64,000 nt of DNA from Tubulanus polymorphus (lineage: Eukaryota; Nemertea; Palaeonemertea; Tubulaniformes; Tubulanidae), in the NCBI RefSeq assembly GCF_964204645.1, contig NC_134029.1, positions 6,652,001 through 6,716,000 of the forward strand, read 5' to 3'. Under the pieces are notes generated by a model. That model made no database searches and was not told the DNA's origin. It saw only the letters and a list, made by a program, of their open reading frames with translations. Position 1 is the stretch's first letter, and every line of letters begins with the position of its first letter. The position numbers and the translations under genes are program-made. Below, piece after piece: positions 49,046 through 59,617 of this stretch.

Positions 49046-50425
49046 ATGAGCAAACACAGTGAGGATGGTGAGACGCCATTGTTAACGACAAGTCCCTCAT
49101 CATCATCGTCATCATCATCGAGTCATAGACAATCTAAAAGCCCGACTTTATCGCCGTACGCCAATAAACATGCAACCGACGTCAACTACAAATCGAAAAT
49201 AACTCGCGAGGAAGTTTATCGGTCCTACGACCCCTGGGTAGGAATCCGCATCGCCGGATTTCTCGGCGGTATGTTGGTGTTACTGATAGTTTACATCGGA
49301 ATAAAAGCCGGTCGACATCGCAGTAAAGAAGCCAAGCGAAATTACAGCCTGGTGAAACACGAAAATGCGAACGCGGCCGTCGACTTGTCGAATCATAGCC
49401 CGAGCCCGCTGTATACGTACCCGCACGTATTACCAACTGTGATAGTTGATAGCGTCGAAGCGACGGCAAACTGGGTCGAAGACCAACCGTCTGAAGTGAG
49501 TAGTTTGAGCGATAATCTGAGTATCAACATCGAAGATCCGGATTCGCCTGAACATCAGGCTAAACGCAGGGCCAGCGAGGGCAACATATTCGGGGCGAGG
49601 AGGACGAGCTATTCGGGTATATTGAAACAACCGACACGTAGTAAAACCCTTAAGGAGGGCAGAAATTTGCTCAAACGCTATCAGGTTAATTTTCCTAGCA
49701 AAAACATGGCCGTTGAAGTGCAGGTGACGGATCCAGAAACTAATTCCGAATGTTCGCCTGCACAATCCGTTGCAGACGATTCCTCGTGTAATAAACTAGA
49801 GCAAACGGGAAACGTCGACGGCTCGGCGTCTCCTGTTCCCAGTGATTTAGAGGTTCCGAAGATCAGGCGGCCGTCTTTTCGTAGTTTACGAGATTTATTG
49901 ACCGAAGTTCAAATAAAACTTCCCACGCGTTCGGGTAGCGTAGACACGGCCGCTAAAGAGAAGTTGTTAGAAAACGTATCGCTGTGTAATTCGGTTGAAA
50001 ATTCGCCAGTATTGCCTCCGCGTAAGGCACGAACTCTGAGCTTCAGCCTAGCGTCGAGCGAGCGCCTGAATCTACCCGACGTGTCCGTATGGACCAAACA
50101 AAGAAAGCGTAAAAGTTTCGATTCGACGATGCTTGACTTCGACGAGCGAGCAAGTAGCGGGAGTCAAGAAAGTCAAAGTAGTCAGGGAAGTCACGCGAGT
50201 TCGGCCAAGGTTTCACGGTCATCAGTATTTTTGCATCCCGAAGATGCTCTTACTAATACTAGGCATAATCTTCTGTCATCGCAGTCTCGTTCAGTTTCCG
50301 GTTCGTGTCTTTCCGAGGACGACATGTGTCGTACTCTGTACGCTAGTAAAAGCCACGGCAGCGTTTTAACCGCCGAAAAACCGACAACGAAAAACCGAAA
50401 CGGCCGCAAATACAGTCTTTTATAG
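49046..50425 (+). CDS. Single-pass membrane protein, serine-rich, unrecognised family
   Basis: A 459-residue frame in one exon. An in-frame stop (TAA, 49031-49033) precedes the ATG, and an acceptor-like TGTTTTAG at 49014 suggests an upstream non-coding exon; two short upstream ORFs (ATG at 49039 and near 49018) may dampen translation. Residues 15-26 are almost all serine. One membrane segment lies at about 66-87 (IRIAGFLGGMLVLLIVYIGI) with a basic stop-transfer GRHRSKEAKR, so the long C-terminal part is probably cytosolic. It carries four basophilic kinase or 14-3-3-type sites (RRAS 174-177, RRTS 185-188, RRPS 274-277, KRKS 354-357), a PVLPPRKAR possible SH3 ligand at 321-329 and a Ser/Gln-rich patch at 370-386. 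Mostly disordered composition. I do not recognise the family. A cluster of AATAAA near 52382-52393 could end a long 3' UTR. Confidence 0.72.
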   Translation: MSKHSEDGETPLLTTSPSSSSSSSSSHRQSKSPTLSPYANKHATDVNYKSKITREEVYRSYDPWVGIRIAGFLGGMLVLLIVYIGIKAGRHRSKEAKRNYSLVKHENANAAVDLSNHSPSPLYTYPHVLPTVIVDSVEATANWVEDQPSEVSSLSDNLSINIEDPDSPEHQAKRRASEGNIFGARRTSYSGILKQPTRSKTLKEGRNLLKRYQVNFPSKNMAVEVQVTDPETNSECSPAQSVADDSSCNKLEQTGNVDGSASPVPSDLEVPKIRRPSFRSLRDLLTEVQIKLPTRSGSVDTAAKEKLLENVSLCNSVENSPVLPPRKARTLSFSLASSERLNLPDVSVWTKQRKRKSFDSTMLDFDERASSGSQESQSSQGSHASSAKVSRSSVFLHPEDALTNTRHNLLSSQSRSVSGSCLSEDDMCRTLYASKSHGSVLTAEKPTTKNRNGRKYSLL

Positions 50426-51369
50426 CGATCGATATTCACATCAAAATATGCCGATTCCGATTTCATTTCTGATCGAGCAAAACGTTGTGCTACGTAAGTG
50501 ACTTACGTCTTATTGGGATTTGACGAGAGCAGAGGAAACAGTCTTATTGACGTTTTTTCGTCACTTCCACGAGAGCTAAACTTGAAAATGGACTCTCCCG
50601 GTGGTAATCCCCAAGGCTTCTGTTTCTCAGGGAACATGCTTTAGATGATAAGTTGCTACGAAGATGAGTTCGTAGGCAAAGCTATGTCCTTGAGCCGACA
50701 CTGACAAGAGACAGAGTCATAAACAGGGCAAAAGTAGTGCTTATATTTTGTATATTACACTGACCAGGGTTGCATATAACTACTGATTTAAAAATATTTA
50801 CAGTACTTCTGAACAACTCCACTCGCTTCTGATGATTGATGTATATATGAAGTTTTATCATATCTAGCCAGTGTAGCTTATTCTAGCGCAATTAGAGAGC
50901 GATTAGACAGTCGTGTATCCCAAAATCAACAGAAGCCTCTGAGGGAAAACATTGATGAAAAGGTTAAGTTCTTCGACTTCATATTTCAAGCAGATATTTT
51001 CCAAGACCTCAAAATGAAAAAGTCAGAATTCTATGGTTGGCGTGTCATGTGAATTTATGTAAATCCAATATCATCACACTTTTCTTGGAATAATTTACAT
51101 TTGACAGCCAACTACAAGAGTACAATTTTATTTATTTCAGCTCGTGGTAATGTTTAAAAAATGATTCATTTCTCGTAGCTCCTGCTTAACGAGATAGTAA
51201 TTATGTAATTATAACATGAAATATACACTGCAGTCATCAGCCGCTCGGTCGCCACTTTCCACACAGAAAAAAGATGCTTTCTGTCATTCGTTTGGTTCAT
51301 ATAACTAAAATAACTCACGTTTCATATAGTTAAGAGGAAGGTTATTGAAAAAGAATTTAGTTCAAATTA

Positions 51370-51536
51370 CAGTGGAACCTCGTTACAGCGAACTGCGCGG
51401 CACCAGAAAATATATTCGTTGTAACCGATAGTTCGTTATATACAGTATGAAATGAATCAAATTTTCTTACTTGGAACGAAATCCTATGTTTGTTATAAAC
51501 GATGAATCGTTGTATCCGAGTTCGGAGGTTCCACTG
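51370..51536. mobile_element. Tigger/pogo-type MITE with TA target duplication
   Basis: A 167-bp unit flanked by TA on both sides, starting CAGTGGAACCTCGTTACAGC and ending with the reverse complement of CAGTGGAACCTCCGAAC. CAGTGGAACCTC ends and TA duplication are typical of pogo/Tigger (Tc1-mariner) elements. Open frames across it are repeat shadows. Confidence 0.85.
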
Positions 51537-52931
51537 TAGTTTGAAACGTCAACATTAGGAAAGTTACCCTTTGCAGGGTGGATCTAGAAAAAACTGAGGT
51601 AGAGGGTCCAAAAGAAACTGAAGGGCAATCCTCGGATAAAGTAGCGATTCCGAAGAGGGCATCCCCTTGTTGTAAGGAGAAATAATGCACCTGAGCGAAT
51701 GCAATTTCCCAGAACGTGATTGTAATTTTGCGAGCGTCGTCCTGAAACATCGGGCGATTTCATTGGATACGGCAGTGTCCCGACCCCCGAGCTCTATAGA
51801 TCCAACCATGTTTTAGAAGTATATTCCAATGCGTAGACTGCCATGTTGTTTATTCGAGGTTGAATCAAAACTGCATTTTGGGAATAAGCGAATTGTATAT
51901 AACAAAACAGGACGAATCTAAAGCAGTCGATACAAAAATAATGTTTTTCTTCCACCAGAAAAAAACAATCACGTTGCACGACGAAGGTTCAATGCTGTTC
52001 GATTCTGTTACAGTCGTTTTATTGGACGACATGATAATCTTCAATGATTGCATGTAGTCTTATCCTTATCGAAATCTTAAAGAGTAACTGTTCCGTCAGT
52101 TTGCTTGTTTTGAAGCGAAATATGATATGCTTAATATCTTTCCTATCGAGATATATCCACGAACATAAATTACAAAGCAAAATTGTGAATCGAGGTAAAG
52201 ACAATAGATAGATGCTGTAAAATTTAATGTATGATTAATTGTTCAACATTATATGGGTATTACTTAAAACCAGTATACAGAGTACACATGCAAACATAAC
52301 ATATATATATTATAATGACTGTCGTTTTTGAACCATAGATATGTATAAACGTATTATTATTATATCTTGTAAATTTTTAACGAATAAATAAATAAGTTGA
52401 TATATCTACTCATTGCCTCAATGCCTCTTTATCAAATTTGCAAATGACGAATCGAGATTGCATTCCCAAGTCAAATTTCAATCAACACGCCTGGCGCGGG
52501 GGCTCGAAATTGAGTATTCGGTACCGCTTTCTATGAAAGAAAGATCTGGACGGAGAATAGTAAAATCTCCAGATTTCAAAATGTCCATTCCAAGACGACT
52601 GTAACACCATCAGAAAAAATGAAGACTCTTCTTTCGACTGTGGCAATCGAGGATTCCACTTGTGGCAAGCGAGGAACCACCAGGTTCGCTAGTATGCTTT
52701 CAGACAACAACTTGTGGATTTCTCCTCAGATTCAATTAAAATCTATCCATAATTACTCATATTCTTTGAATGGTGATTGGTAAAATTGGCCCTATATATG
52801 AACCTTAGGATCACCTGGGTTTATCAAGAGGATTGATTTGCCGAAATTTCTGACGAGGGAGGCTATAAATCAAGATGAAGGTTCATAGAAAATGAACTAG
52901 ATTTTGACTGGGTTGTCGCACTGATACGCAT

Positions 52932-53061
52932 GCCATCTAGTGGGATAGGTGGTTGCACGGAGTCCTCGTTAATCTCCTTTATCTCGTCCCAAAACGACTG
53001 CTCCTGTCTACCATGCGTTGACGCTAATACCATCAATTATCTCAACCTATCCAATAGATGG
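52932..53061. mobile_element. Short MITE candidate
   Basis: GCCATCTAGTGGGATAGGT near 52932 is matched in reverse complement by GCCATCTATTGGATAGGT ending near 53061. The 130-bp interior is non-coding. One copy only. Confidence 0.45.
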
Positions 53062-54230
53062 CGTCTGTGTTTATATGCCTATGCCGCGTTATTCCTCCCG
53101 ACAAATTACTTGGTCGTCTCACGGGATTCTGAAAACGAAAAGATTCCATGGCCGACTGAGACCTGAAATGGATAAAACGTAGCTAAAGGATGGAATGTGT
53201 ACATCGACGTTAAGTAAATGTTCAGGCAGAAATGCCCAAACAAAAGCTTTCCTTTTCATTTTCGCATTTCCATTTTGTAGACGTGGAATTTAATAGGTAT
53301 TGTATAAAAACAGCTATATTCGTGTTATCAACTATGTTCAATTCGGCAGTTTAAACCACGTGGGAATCTTAGGAGATAAGACATATTAAAAAGTACACGC
53401 ACACTTAAAAAATAGATCTTTGACTTAAAAATTTTCAAACAACATTCTATTTACCGAAAGGATCGGTATTTGGTGGACTTGGTCGTTTCACGTCACCCAT
53501 AATCATCGCACGCGAAGCCGTACGGTTGATTTTCCTGAACCGCTTCGTGAAAATTGCAGCCAATCGTCCATTGTATATTTCTAATTAAAACACTCACCAG
53601 GAGCGCTTCGTCTGAGTGCAGCTTTCACAATCAGAATGTGGTCAAGTGGAAAATGATATTTCCCTGGGCGAAATTCTGGGCTCTTTTCGAGCATCGATCC
53701 GTCCCCGGGGAGCGATAATAAAGGTACACGGTGAATTTCTCCGATAGATTGCCATTTTGAACCTATTTCACGGTTTACTGGACAAATAAAACATCTGTTC
53801 TATAACTATACCAGACAAGTTTACATAACGCGTTAGAATAAACGTTTTTTTACGCGCAGTTGAGTCCCTAGAAAACCGACCTGTTTTCTCATTGATCGAA
53901 AGCACTCAATGCAATCATACATATATTTCGATGGCTCAATGAAGCGGATCAGTATAAAGACATCATTCATTATTCTCTTTTTGAAGAAATATTCATTAAC
54001 TTTTGTGTGACGCGTTCCTACTGTGTGCGTGTGTGTGTGTCACTCTATTCTTACTTAAGGTTTTAACATTTTATGAACTTTATAATTGGATACAACATAC
54101 ATAGAAACGTTTGTCATCCCATGCGCTAAGGTTTATTCAATAGTTTTTCTTATTATTTTGTCCAGGGTAAATCGTTTTGCCTGTATAATGCCATTATCGG
54201 TGAAGTGAGCGTCTTTTTTAGGGTGGAAAA

Positions 54231-55087
54231 ATGGAAGCCTACCTGGGTACCTGGGAGTATCATCATGAGCTCGCTGATAAAAATGAGCAGAAGTTCAGGG
54301 ATGATTTAAGTAAGGTTATCTTTTATCCCACGGAAACCGTTACGCCGGATAACTGTGATATACAAGTAGTTCATATCTCGATGACGCTTTGATTTTTCAG
54401 AAATGGACGACGAGACCGTCAAAAAAATATTGGCATCGAAACCGATAATAAGGGTAATGAAAGTTGGCGAAAATATGCGCATTAAGTTGGAGACTGCGGG
54501 CGGTGAATTCGACCAAGATGATATATTTTACTTGGACGGGAAGGATTCTACAATACAGTTACCCGATGGACGAAAAGCTAGGGTAAATAGAGTAAACGTT
54601 GGCGAATCTGTTGGCGAATGAATCCCTAAGGCTAGTGAAACGTTATCAACATTATACATGCTGACACATCTACATCGTAGGTGCTGATGCCTGGTTGTTT
54701 ATTTTCATACAAATCTTTGTATCTATCCCATGATTATTGCTCTTATTAAAATTTTGTAATCTTAAATTGGAAATTCTTTTTTATAAATTTCCATTAGGGG
54801 AAGTTCTCGTTGAAAGATGGAATTATGCGGGCGGATAACATGAAATTGGATAATGTAGCCGGTCTTACTGTCAATGAAACGATGGTTGTCAAAGATGGCT
54901 GGATGACAGTGGTAAATTGACTCACTGTGTATTTCTCTCAAATTCATACTAATACACTAACCGGTATTGATTTTGAAAATTAGAACTATCTTATGTTAAC
55001 TTTTCTTTTAATTCACGATTTCAGACAATGGTTATTCCCGAAGAGAATTTGACAACAGTAGCTAAATATAAGAAACTGCAAGACTAA
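54231..55087 (+). CDS. FABP-like intracellular lipid-binding protein, gene A
   Basis: Exons 54231-54309, 54401-54582, 54798-54911 and 55025-55087 (phases 1,0,0) give 145 residues. Exon number, phases and relative sizes match the canonical four-exon FABP gene. The N-terminus MEAYLGTWEYHHEL matches the FABP opening GTW motif; LETAGGEF, LDGKDSTIQLPDGRKAR and KDGWMTV follow in the order expected for the beta-barrel. Such proteins carry fatty acids or other hydrophobic ligands in the cytosol. The terminal strand keeps Tyr (VAKYKKL), but the Arg two residues before it, part of the usual carboxylate clamp, is Ala. It has two extra C-terminal residues (QD) compared with its neighbours. AATAAA at 55167 follows the stop. 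Confidence 0.85.
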
Positions 55088-55282
55088 ACGAGAAAATAAT
55101 ACCCAGTCTTCAGTAGCTTTTTGAAATTAATCATTGTAGCATCCTTGGAGAATGTTAATATTACTGAATAAATAAACGCAATGAATGAAAGGAAATGATA
55201 TAACGTTTTTAATCAATCTCGAGATCTGAAAGAAATTGAATCTTTCGTTTGAGTCGAGAAGATACACAATATCCGTGAAAGG

Positions 55283-55468
55283 TGATAGAAATCCCACAAT
55301 CGATTAAACCAGAAATGAAAAGTTCTATAGTAAAATGATATACTGTATATTTCGAGCAACGCCTGATGATGGCTGATAGTATTTAGCCGCAACGTTGCTC
55401 GAAATGTACTATATCATTTTACTATAGAACTTTCATTTTTGGCTGAATCTATTGTGGGATTTCTCTCG
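55283..55468. mobile_element. Foldback element with a hammerhead-like core in its loop
   Basis: The arms AGAAATCCCACAAT...AGTTCTATAGTAAAATGATA and their reverse complement span 186 bp. The loop contains CTGATGA (55363-55369), a GGCT/AGCC stem (55371-55374 and 55385-55388) and GCAA (55389-55392), the layout of a hammerhead ribozyme catalytic core but with GCAA where GAAA is needed. The sequence TTTCGAGCAACG/CGTTGCTCGAAA flanks it as a 12-bp stem. Confidence 0.65.
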
Positions 55469-55936
55469 TCTAGCTTTCATTTATTGAAGATCAACTCTTT
55501 TTTACATTAACGATTCTTGTGGATGAAATATACATTTGGGTACAAGTGGGTTTACCGATGTGACACGGACTCGTGTCGTACCATGCAAAACGAAACAACA
55601 AGATTTTATGATTACTCATTTCACTAATATCTATGAATAATATCAGTTCTTATTCAAACTGGTTTTGTCCAAAAATAAACCGCCAGAAATCCTACCAGGG
55701 TTGTGTTAGTCGTTCAATCGTGTGTACTGTGGACCTGCAGGTAATGAAAACATTTTATTATTGCCGAAGATATATCCAACTTTACTACGCGTAATCATAA
55801 GATAAATATAAAGAATAGCCACAATCTGACCTATTGGTCATAAACGCGTGAATTACAGTTTGAGAATTATAGTGACAGTAACTATATCTTCTATTATCAT
55901 ATTGAAGGAATCTGAATTGTTTCAAGACTCGACGAT

Positions 55937-57292
55937 ATGGATAAATTTGTCGGTCGCTGGGAATATCATCACGACCTGTCACCCGGAGAAGATGTTGCAA
56001 AGTTCGCTGAAGGCTTAAGTAAGTTTGGTAATAAAACAGATCACGTCCTTGTGCAGAATACGGGTTAATAGTGCAAGGGTGTAGGAATGTTTTCCATACG
56101 TTGGTAGTGATTCGGCTCTTCATTTTGACGTGATAAGACCCCTAACCCGACTGTACAAGTGACATGGTTGGACGACTGGATGGCTGTTTGACTTGGTGAC
56201 TGGACGATTGGTCAACTGGTCGACTTGGTGACTGAGCGACTAGACGACTGGTCGACTGGATGACAGGATGAGCGAGTGACTTGATGACTGGATGACTAGC
56301 CGACTGGATGACCATCAGCATAGCCATCACCACAATTACCACCATCACTGACATCTCCTCCAGCATCACTACCATCATCATCATCACCGAAACCACCATT
56401 GCCACCGTCGCCAATATGTTCTTCTCCAGCATCACATTTTTCACCATCGCGTCCAGGCGTTCAGCCGTCCGGGCGTTTAGTCGTCCAGTCGACCAGTCAG
56501 CTGCGCATTATACCCTGTAGCGTGGATGAATATAAATTTGTGATTTGTCCTGACTTAACCGGATTCTACACTTGATACTTCTAACATCTGAGCAGCTCTA
56601 GTTTCCTCAATAGTGTGTTTATCAAACTCGTTCATCACTATATGTTCATGACATATCATCCATACTTTCCCACAGAATTGGATAAAGAAGAGCTGGAGGA
56701 AATGTCCAACATGACGGGAATTATGGAAATAAGCAAGCATGGCAAAGGTCTTAGAATAAAGGTTTTTTTGAATGGAAAATTTGACCATGAATTCAATATA
56801 AACCTGGACGGCACAGAATCAGATTTTAAAATCCACGATGGCCGTCAAGCAAAGGTAAAATAATGATTCAAGGTTTCACTGATGGAAATAAATGAAAGCA
56901 TATCTGGATACATTCGAATGTCATGATAGAGCAAATGAAATGATTTTTCAGGGACTGTTCTCAATAAAAGACGGAAAGCTGTGCGGCGAGAACATTAAGA
57001 TTTTGGACGTCCAAGAGATGATTATGGAAGAAACCATGGAAGTGGAGGGTGATTGGATTAAAATGGTGAGTTGATAATGATTAAAACCATTTGAATTAAA
57101 CCGAATGTAGATAGTGAAATCCTATAACAACAGTTGAAGCAGATCAAGCCATAGGAACAAGTTACTTTCAACGGAAAAGGAAGAAAATCAACTAGCATCT
57201 TATATGGATATTATGTTTTCACTTTATTTTTTCAGACTACGATTTTACCAAAGGAGAATTTCACCACAGTTTCCTGGTATAAAAAGATTTAA
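55937..57292 (+). CDS. FABP-like intracellular lipid-binding protein, gene B (divergent)
   Basis: Exons 55937-56018, 56676-56854, 56952-57065 and 57236-57292 encode 143 residues. The N-terminus is MDKFVGRWEYHHDLSPGED: GRW replaces GTW, and one codon is added in exon 1 while exon 2 is one codon shorter than in gene A. The barrel segments INLDGTESDFKIHDGRQAK and EGDWIKM keep the family pattern with many changes, so this is an older paralogue. The last strand reads FTTVSWYKKI: Tyr kept, the preceding Arg position is Ser. Intron 1 is unusually long and contains minisatellite-like repeats (56150-56510). AATAAA at 57463 follows. Its last exon was copied into the array between genes C and D. Confidence 0.8.
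56155..56510. repeat. Three adjacent simple or minisatellite repeats in intron 1 of gene B
   Basis: First block (about 56163-56312): variants of GACTGGATGACTGG. Second (about 56316-56435): CATCACCAC/ATCATC trinucleotide-rich. Third (about 56447-56505): variants of CGTCCAGGCGTT. The two open frames over this region are products of the periodicity. Confidence 0.75.
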
Positions 57293-57697
57293 AATGGAAT
57301 GACACACTTTTCATTCATGTCGCTGACCAATAGATTTGTTGCAGATCTTAGCGACTTAAATTGATCAGCAATGTTTTGACATTGGGCTAAAGTTTAGATG
57401 GACGTTATTTCAAATTGAAAAGATATACTATATAGTGCGGATATAATATCATATTGTGTGACAATAAAAGATATGCTTTAAATAGTTTCCCACATTTCTT
57501 GACGTGTTTTTCTCTTATTTCAATCATCATGTTTTTTGTACGAAGCCTAAACCCAATTGCGAAATAATTATGTATAACATACGGTTACAGGGTCGGATTT
57601 GATTTCTGGAGTAACGCTATTAAGCAGTCTTCCATAATTGTGACCTCGGGTAAATATGCGCTTTTGCAACGAAAGTTGGTTAAATATCCCCAGCGCC

Positions 57698-57704
57698 TAT
57701 AAAA
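57698..57704 (+). promoter_or_regulatory. TATA box of FABP-like gene C
   Basis: TATAAAA lies 75 bases upstream of the ATG at 57779. The paralogous site in gene D is TATAGAA. About 50 bases further upstream is TGACCT (57641), a nuclear-receptor half-site sequence also kept in gene D; its use is an inference. Confidence 0.6.
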
Positions 57705-57778
57705 CGAGGTTGTCACAATAAGGTCGGCTCAATTTGAGGATTTCACTGTTCAACAGAACAGAAAACAGAAAAGGAAAA

Positions 57779-58872
57779 ATGGACGCCTACCTGGGTACAT
57801 GGGAGTATCATCATGAGCTCGCCGATGAAAATGAACAGAAATTCTTGGATGATCTAAGTACGTTTTCTAGCTTAGCCTTTATCGGCTTGTCATATTGAGC
57901 GTTGAATTGATGTTTCGATTTCGATATATTCTAGAAATGGATAAAGAAATGGTGAAGAAGTTATTAAAATCGAAACCGAAGGTTAAGGTTACGAAAGTTG
58001 GCGCGAATCTTCTTTTGAAGATGGAGACAGTCGGTGGTGAATTCGACAGCGAATACACGATCTACTTAGACGGGAAAGATTCTGTGGTGCAGTTACCAGA
58101 TGGCCGAAAGGCTACGGTAAATAAGAAAACGGTTATTGATCGATGGACTAAAATTTCAGCTTAATTATCGAAAATCAGTAAAAAGTAAATACGCTATAAA
58201 TGCTTACACAGATGCTGGTAGTCTTCACAATTGAATATCTATATTCTCAATTTTCCATAAAAAGAAAGTTTTACGAACCTGACAATTTACCATTCATTTC
58301 TTCTATAAACCTAAATATAATACATGAATCATTGCATTCCTAATTCGAATATGAAACATGGGGATCAAATTGGTAAAATATGATGTTTGTATGCATATTT
58401 CATGTTAACCCACTCAAATTACGCAGTGGAGAGTGGTATAGAAAAACATTCTATTCATTCATTTGTATCATCCTGCTTATCTAGGGGAAGTACTCGTTGA
58501 AAGACGGAGCTATGCGGGCGGAAAATTTGAAAGTCGAAAATGTACCCGGTATTTCTGTAAATGAAAGTATGGTTGTCAAAGATGGCTGGCTGATAGTGGT
58601 AAGAAGATATCAATATAACTCATATCAGGATTGTCGCCACTATGGCCTATAGACTCAAACAAATTAAAAAGACATTCATTTTAGCTGTCACCTAGATTTG
58701 ATTGGATGGGGGCTCTGCAATCACTTGATCATTGCCATATTCGATGAATTTCGTTTTCATGAAATTTTTTTTTTTCATTTTCAAGCACTGAATTTATATT
58801 CCTGTATGATTTCAGACAATGGTAATTCCCGAAGAAAAGTTGACAACAGTGGCGAATTACAAAAAGTTGTAA
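57779..58872 (+). CDS. FABP-like intracellular lipid-binding protein, gene C
   Basis: Exons 57779-57857, 57935-58116, 58485-58598 and 58816-58872 (phases 1,0,0) give 143 residues. Opening MDAYLGTWEYHHELADENEQ, then KPKVKVTKVGANLLLKMETV, YLDGKDSVVQLPDGRKAT, and the last strand LTTVANYKKL. The Arg of the usual FABP R-x-Y anchor is Ala. TATA box at 57698 and poly(A) signal AATAAA at 58967. It is closest to gene D (tandem duplicate) and next to gene A, whose first and third exons are very similar. Confidence 0.87.
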
Positions 58873-59092
58873 TCAGAAATCAGAAATCTGAAACATGAAA
58901 TACAATCAGCTTTAATAGAGCTTACTAACGAATTACATCCATTACATATGTAATTTTGATTGATTGAATAAATTCGTTGATTAGAATAATCAATAATATT
59001 GGTGTTAAGTCTTTTTTGTATGTCGCAAAAATGAATATTCTAAAACTGAACTTTGGAATTATTGGTCTGAACTCATTGCGCTTTATTTCTAG

Positions 59093-59149
59093 ACTACGAT
59101 TTTACCAACGGAGAATTTCACCACAGTTTCCTGGCATAAAAAGCTTTAG
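59093..59149 (+). pseudogene. Orphan last exon of FABP-like gene B
   Basis: After the acceptor TTTCTAG, 57 bases encode TTILPTENFTTVSWHKKL and a stop, nearly identical to exon 4 of gene B (57236-57292). No exons 1-3 precede it, because only this exon was inside the duplicated unit. The relic 3' flank still has AATAAA near 59316. It could only be used if spliced to an upstream donor, for example as an alternative last exon of gene C. Confidence 0.85.
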
Positions 59150-59535
59150 AAAGGAATAAAACACTTTTCATTCATGTCGTTTACCAATACATTTGTTGCA
59201 GATCTTAATTGCGACTTAAATTGATCAGCAATGTTTTGACATTGGGCTAATTTTTAGATGGACCGTTATATCAAATTAGAAAATGTAGTGTGATATGATA
59301 TCATATCGTGTCAAAATAAAAGAGATGCTTTAAAAAGTTTCCAACATTCGCTGATGTGCTTTTTTTCGTATTATAATCATCATAAGTTTTTTGTACGTAG
59401 TCCAATTGCGAAATAATTATGCACAACATACGGTTAGTTGATTTCTGGGGTAAAGCTATTAAGCAAACTTCCATAATTGTGACCTCGGGAAATATGCACT
59501 TTTGCAAAGAAAGTTCGTCAAATATCCTCTGCACC

Positions 59536-59542
59536 TATAGAA
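59536..59542 (+). promoter_or_regulatory. TATA-like box of FABP-like gene D
   Basis: TATAGAA in the position of the TATAAAA of gene C, 76 bases upstream of the ATG at 59618. One substitution may weaken it. Confidence 0.45.
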
Positions 59543-59617
59543 CGAGGTTGTCATAATAGAAGTCGGCTTAATTTGAGGGTTCCACCGGTAAACGGAAAGG
59601 AAAACAGAAAAGGAAAT

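Larger units (their letters stand above)
50426..54230. other. 3' flank and intergenic stretch before the FABP-like cluster
   Basis: Holds a probable long 3' UTR of the preceding gene, two MITEs (51370 and 52932), an imperfect direct repeat GTGGCAA(T/G)CGAGGA at 52641-52675, and a GTGTGTGT microsatellite near 54026-54040. No coding exon recognised. Confidence 0.4.
57220..59054 (+). repeat. Tandem duplication unit 1 (gene B exon 4 plus all of gene C)
   Basis: Collinear with 59080-60968: exon 4 of gene B, its 3' flank (CACTTTTCATTCATGTCG), the gene C promoter and gene, and 3' sequence up to AAAACTGAACTTT. Divergence begins immediately after that string in both copies. Confidence 0.85.

Noticed and set aside
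48647-49057. 136-codon minus-strand frame overlapping the start of the 459-codon gene
   Set aside because: It crosses a MITE (48740-48849) and the real gene's 5' end; no recognisable protein.
56142-56520. Frames with repeated HPVIQS-like and ITTITT-like peptides
   Set aside because: Pure translation of the minisatellites in an intron.
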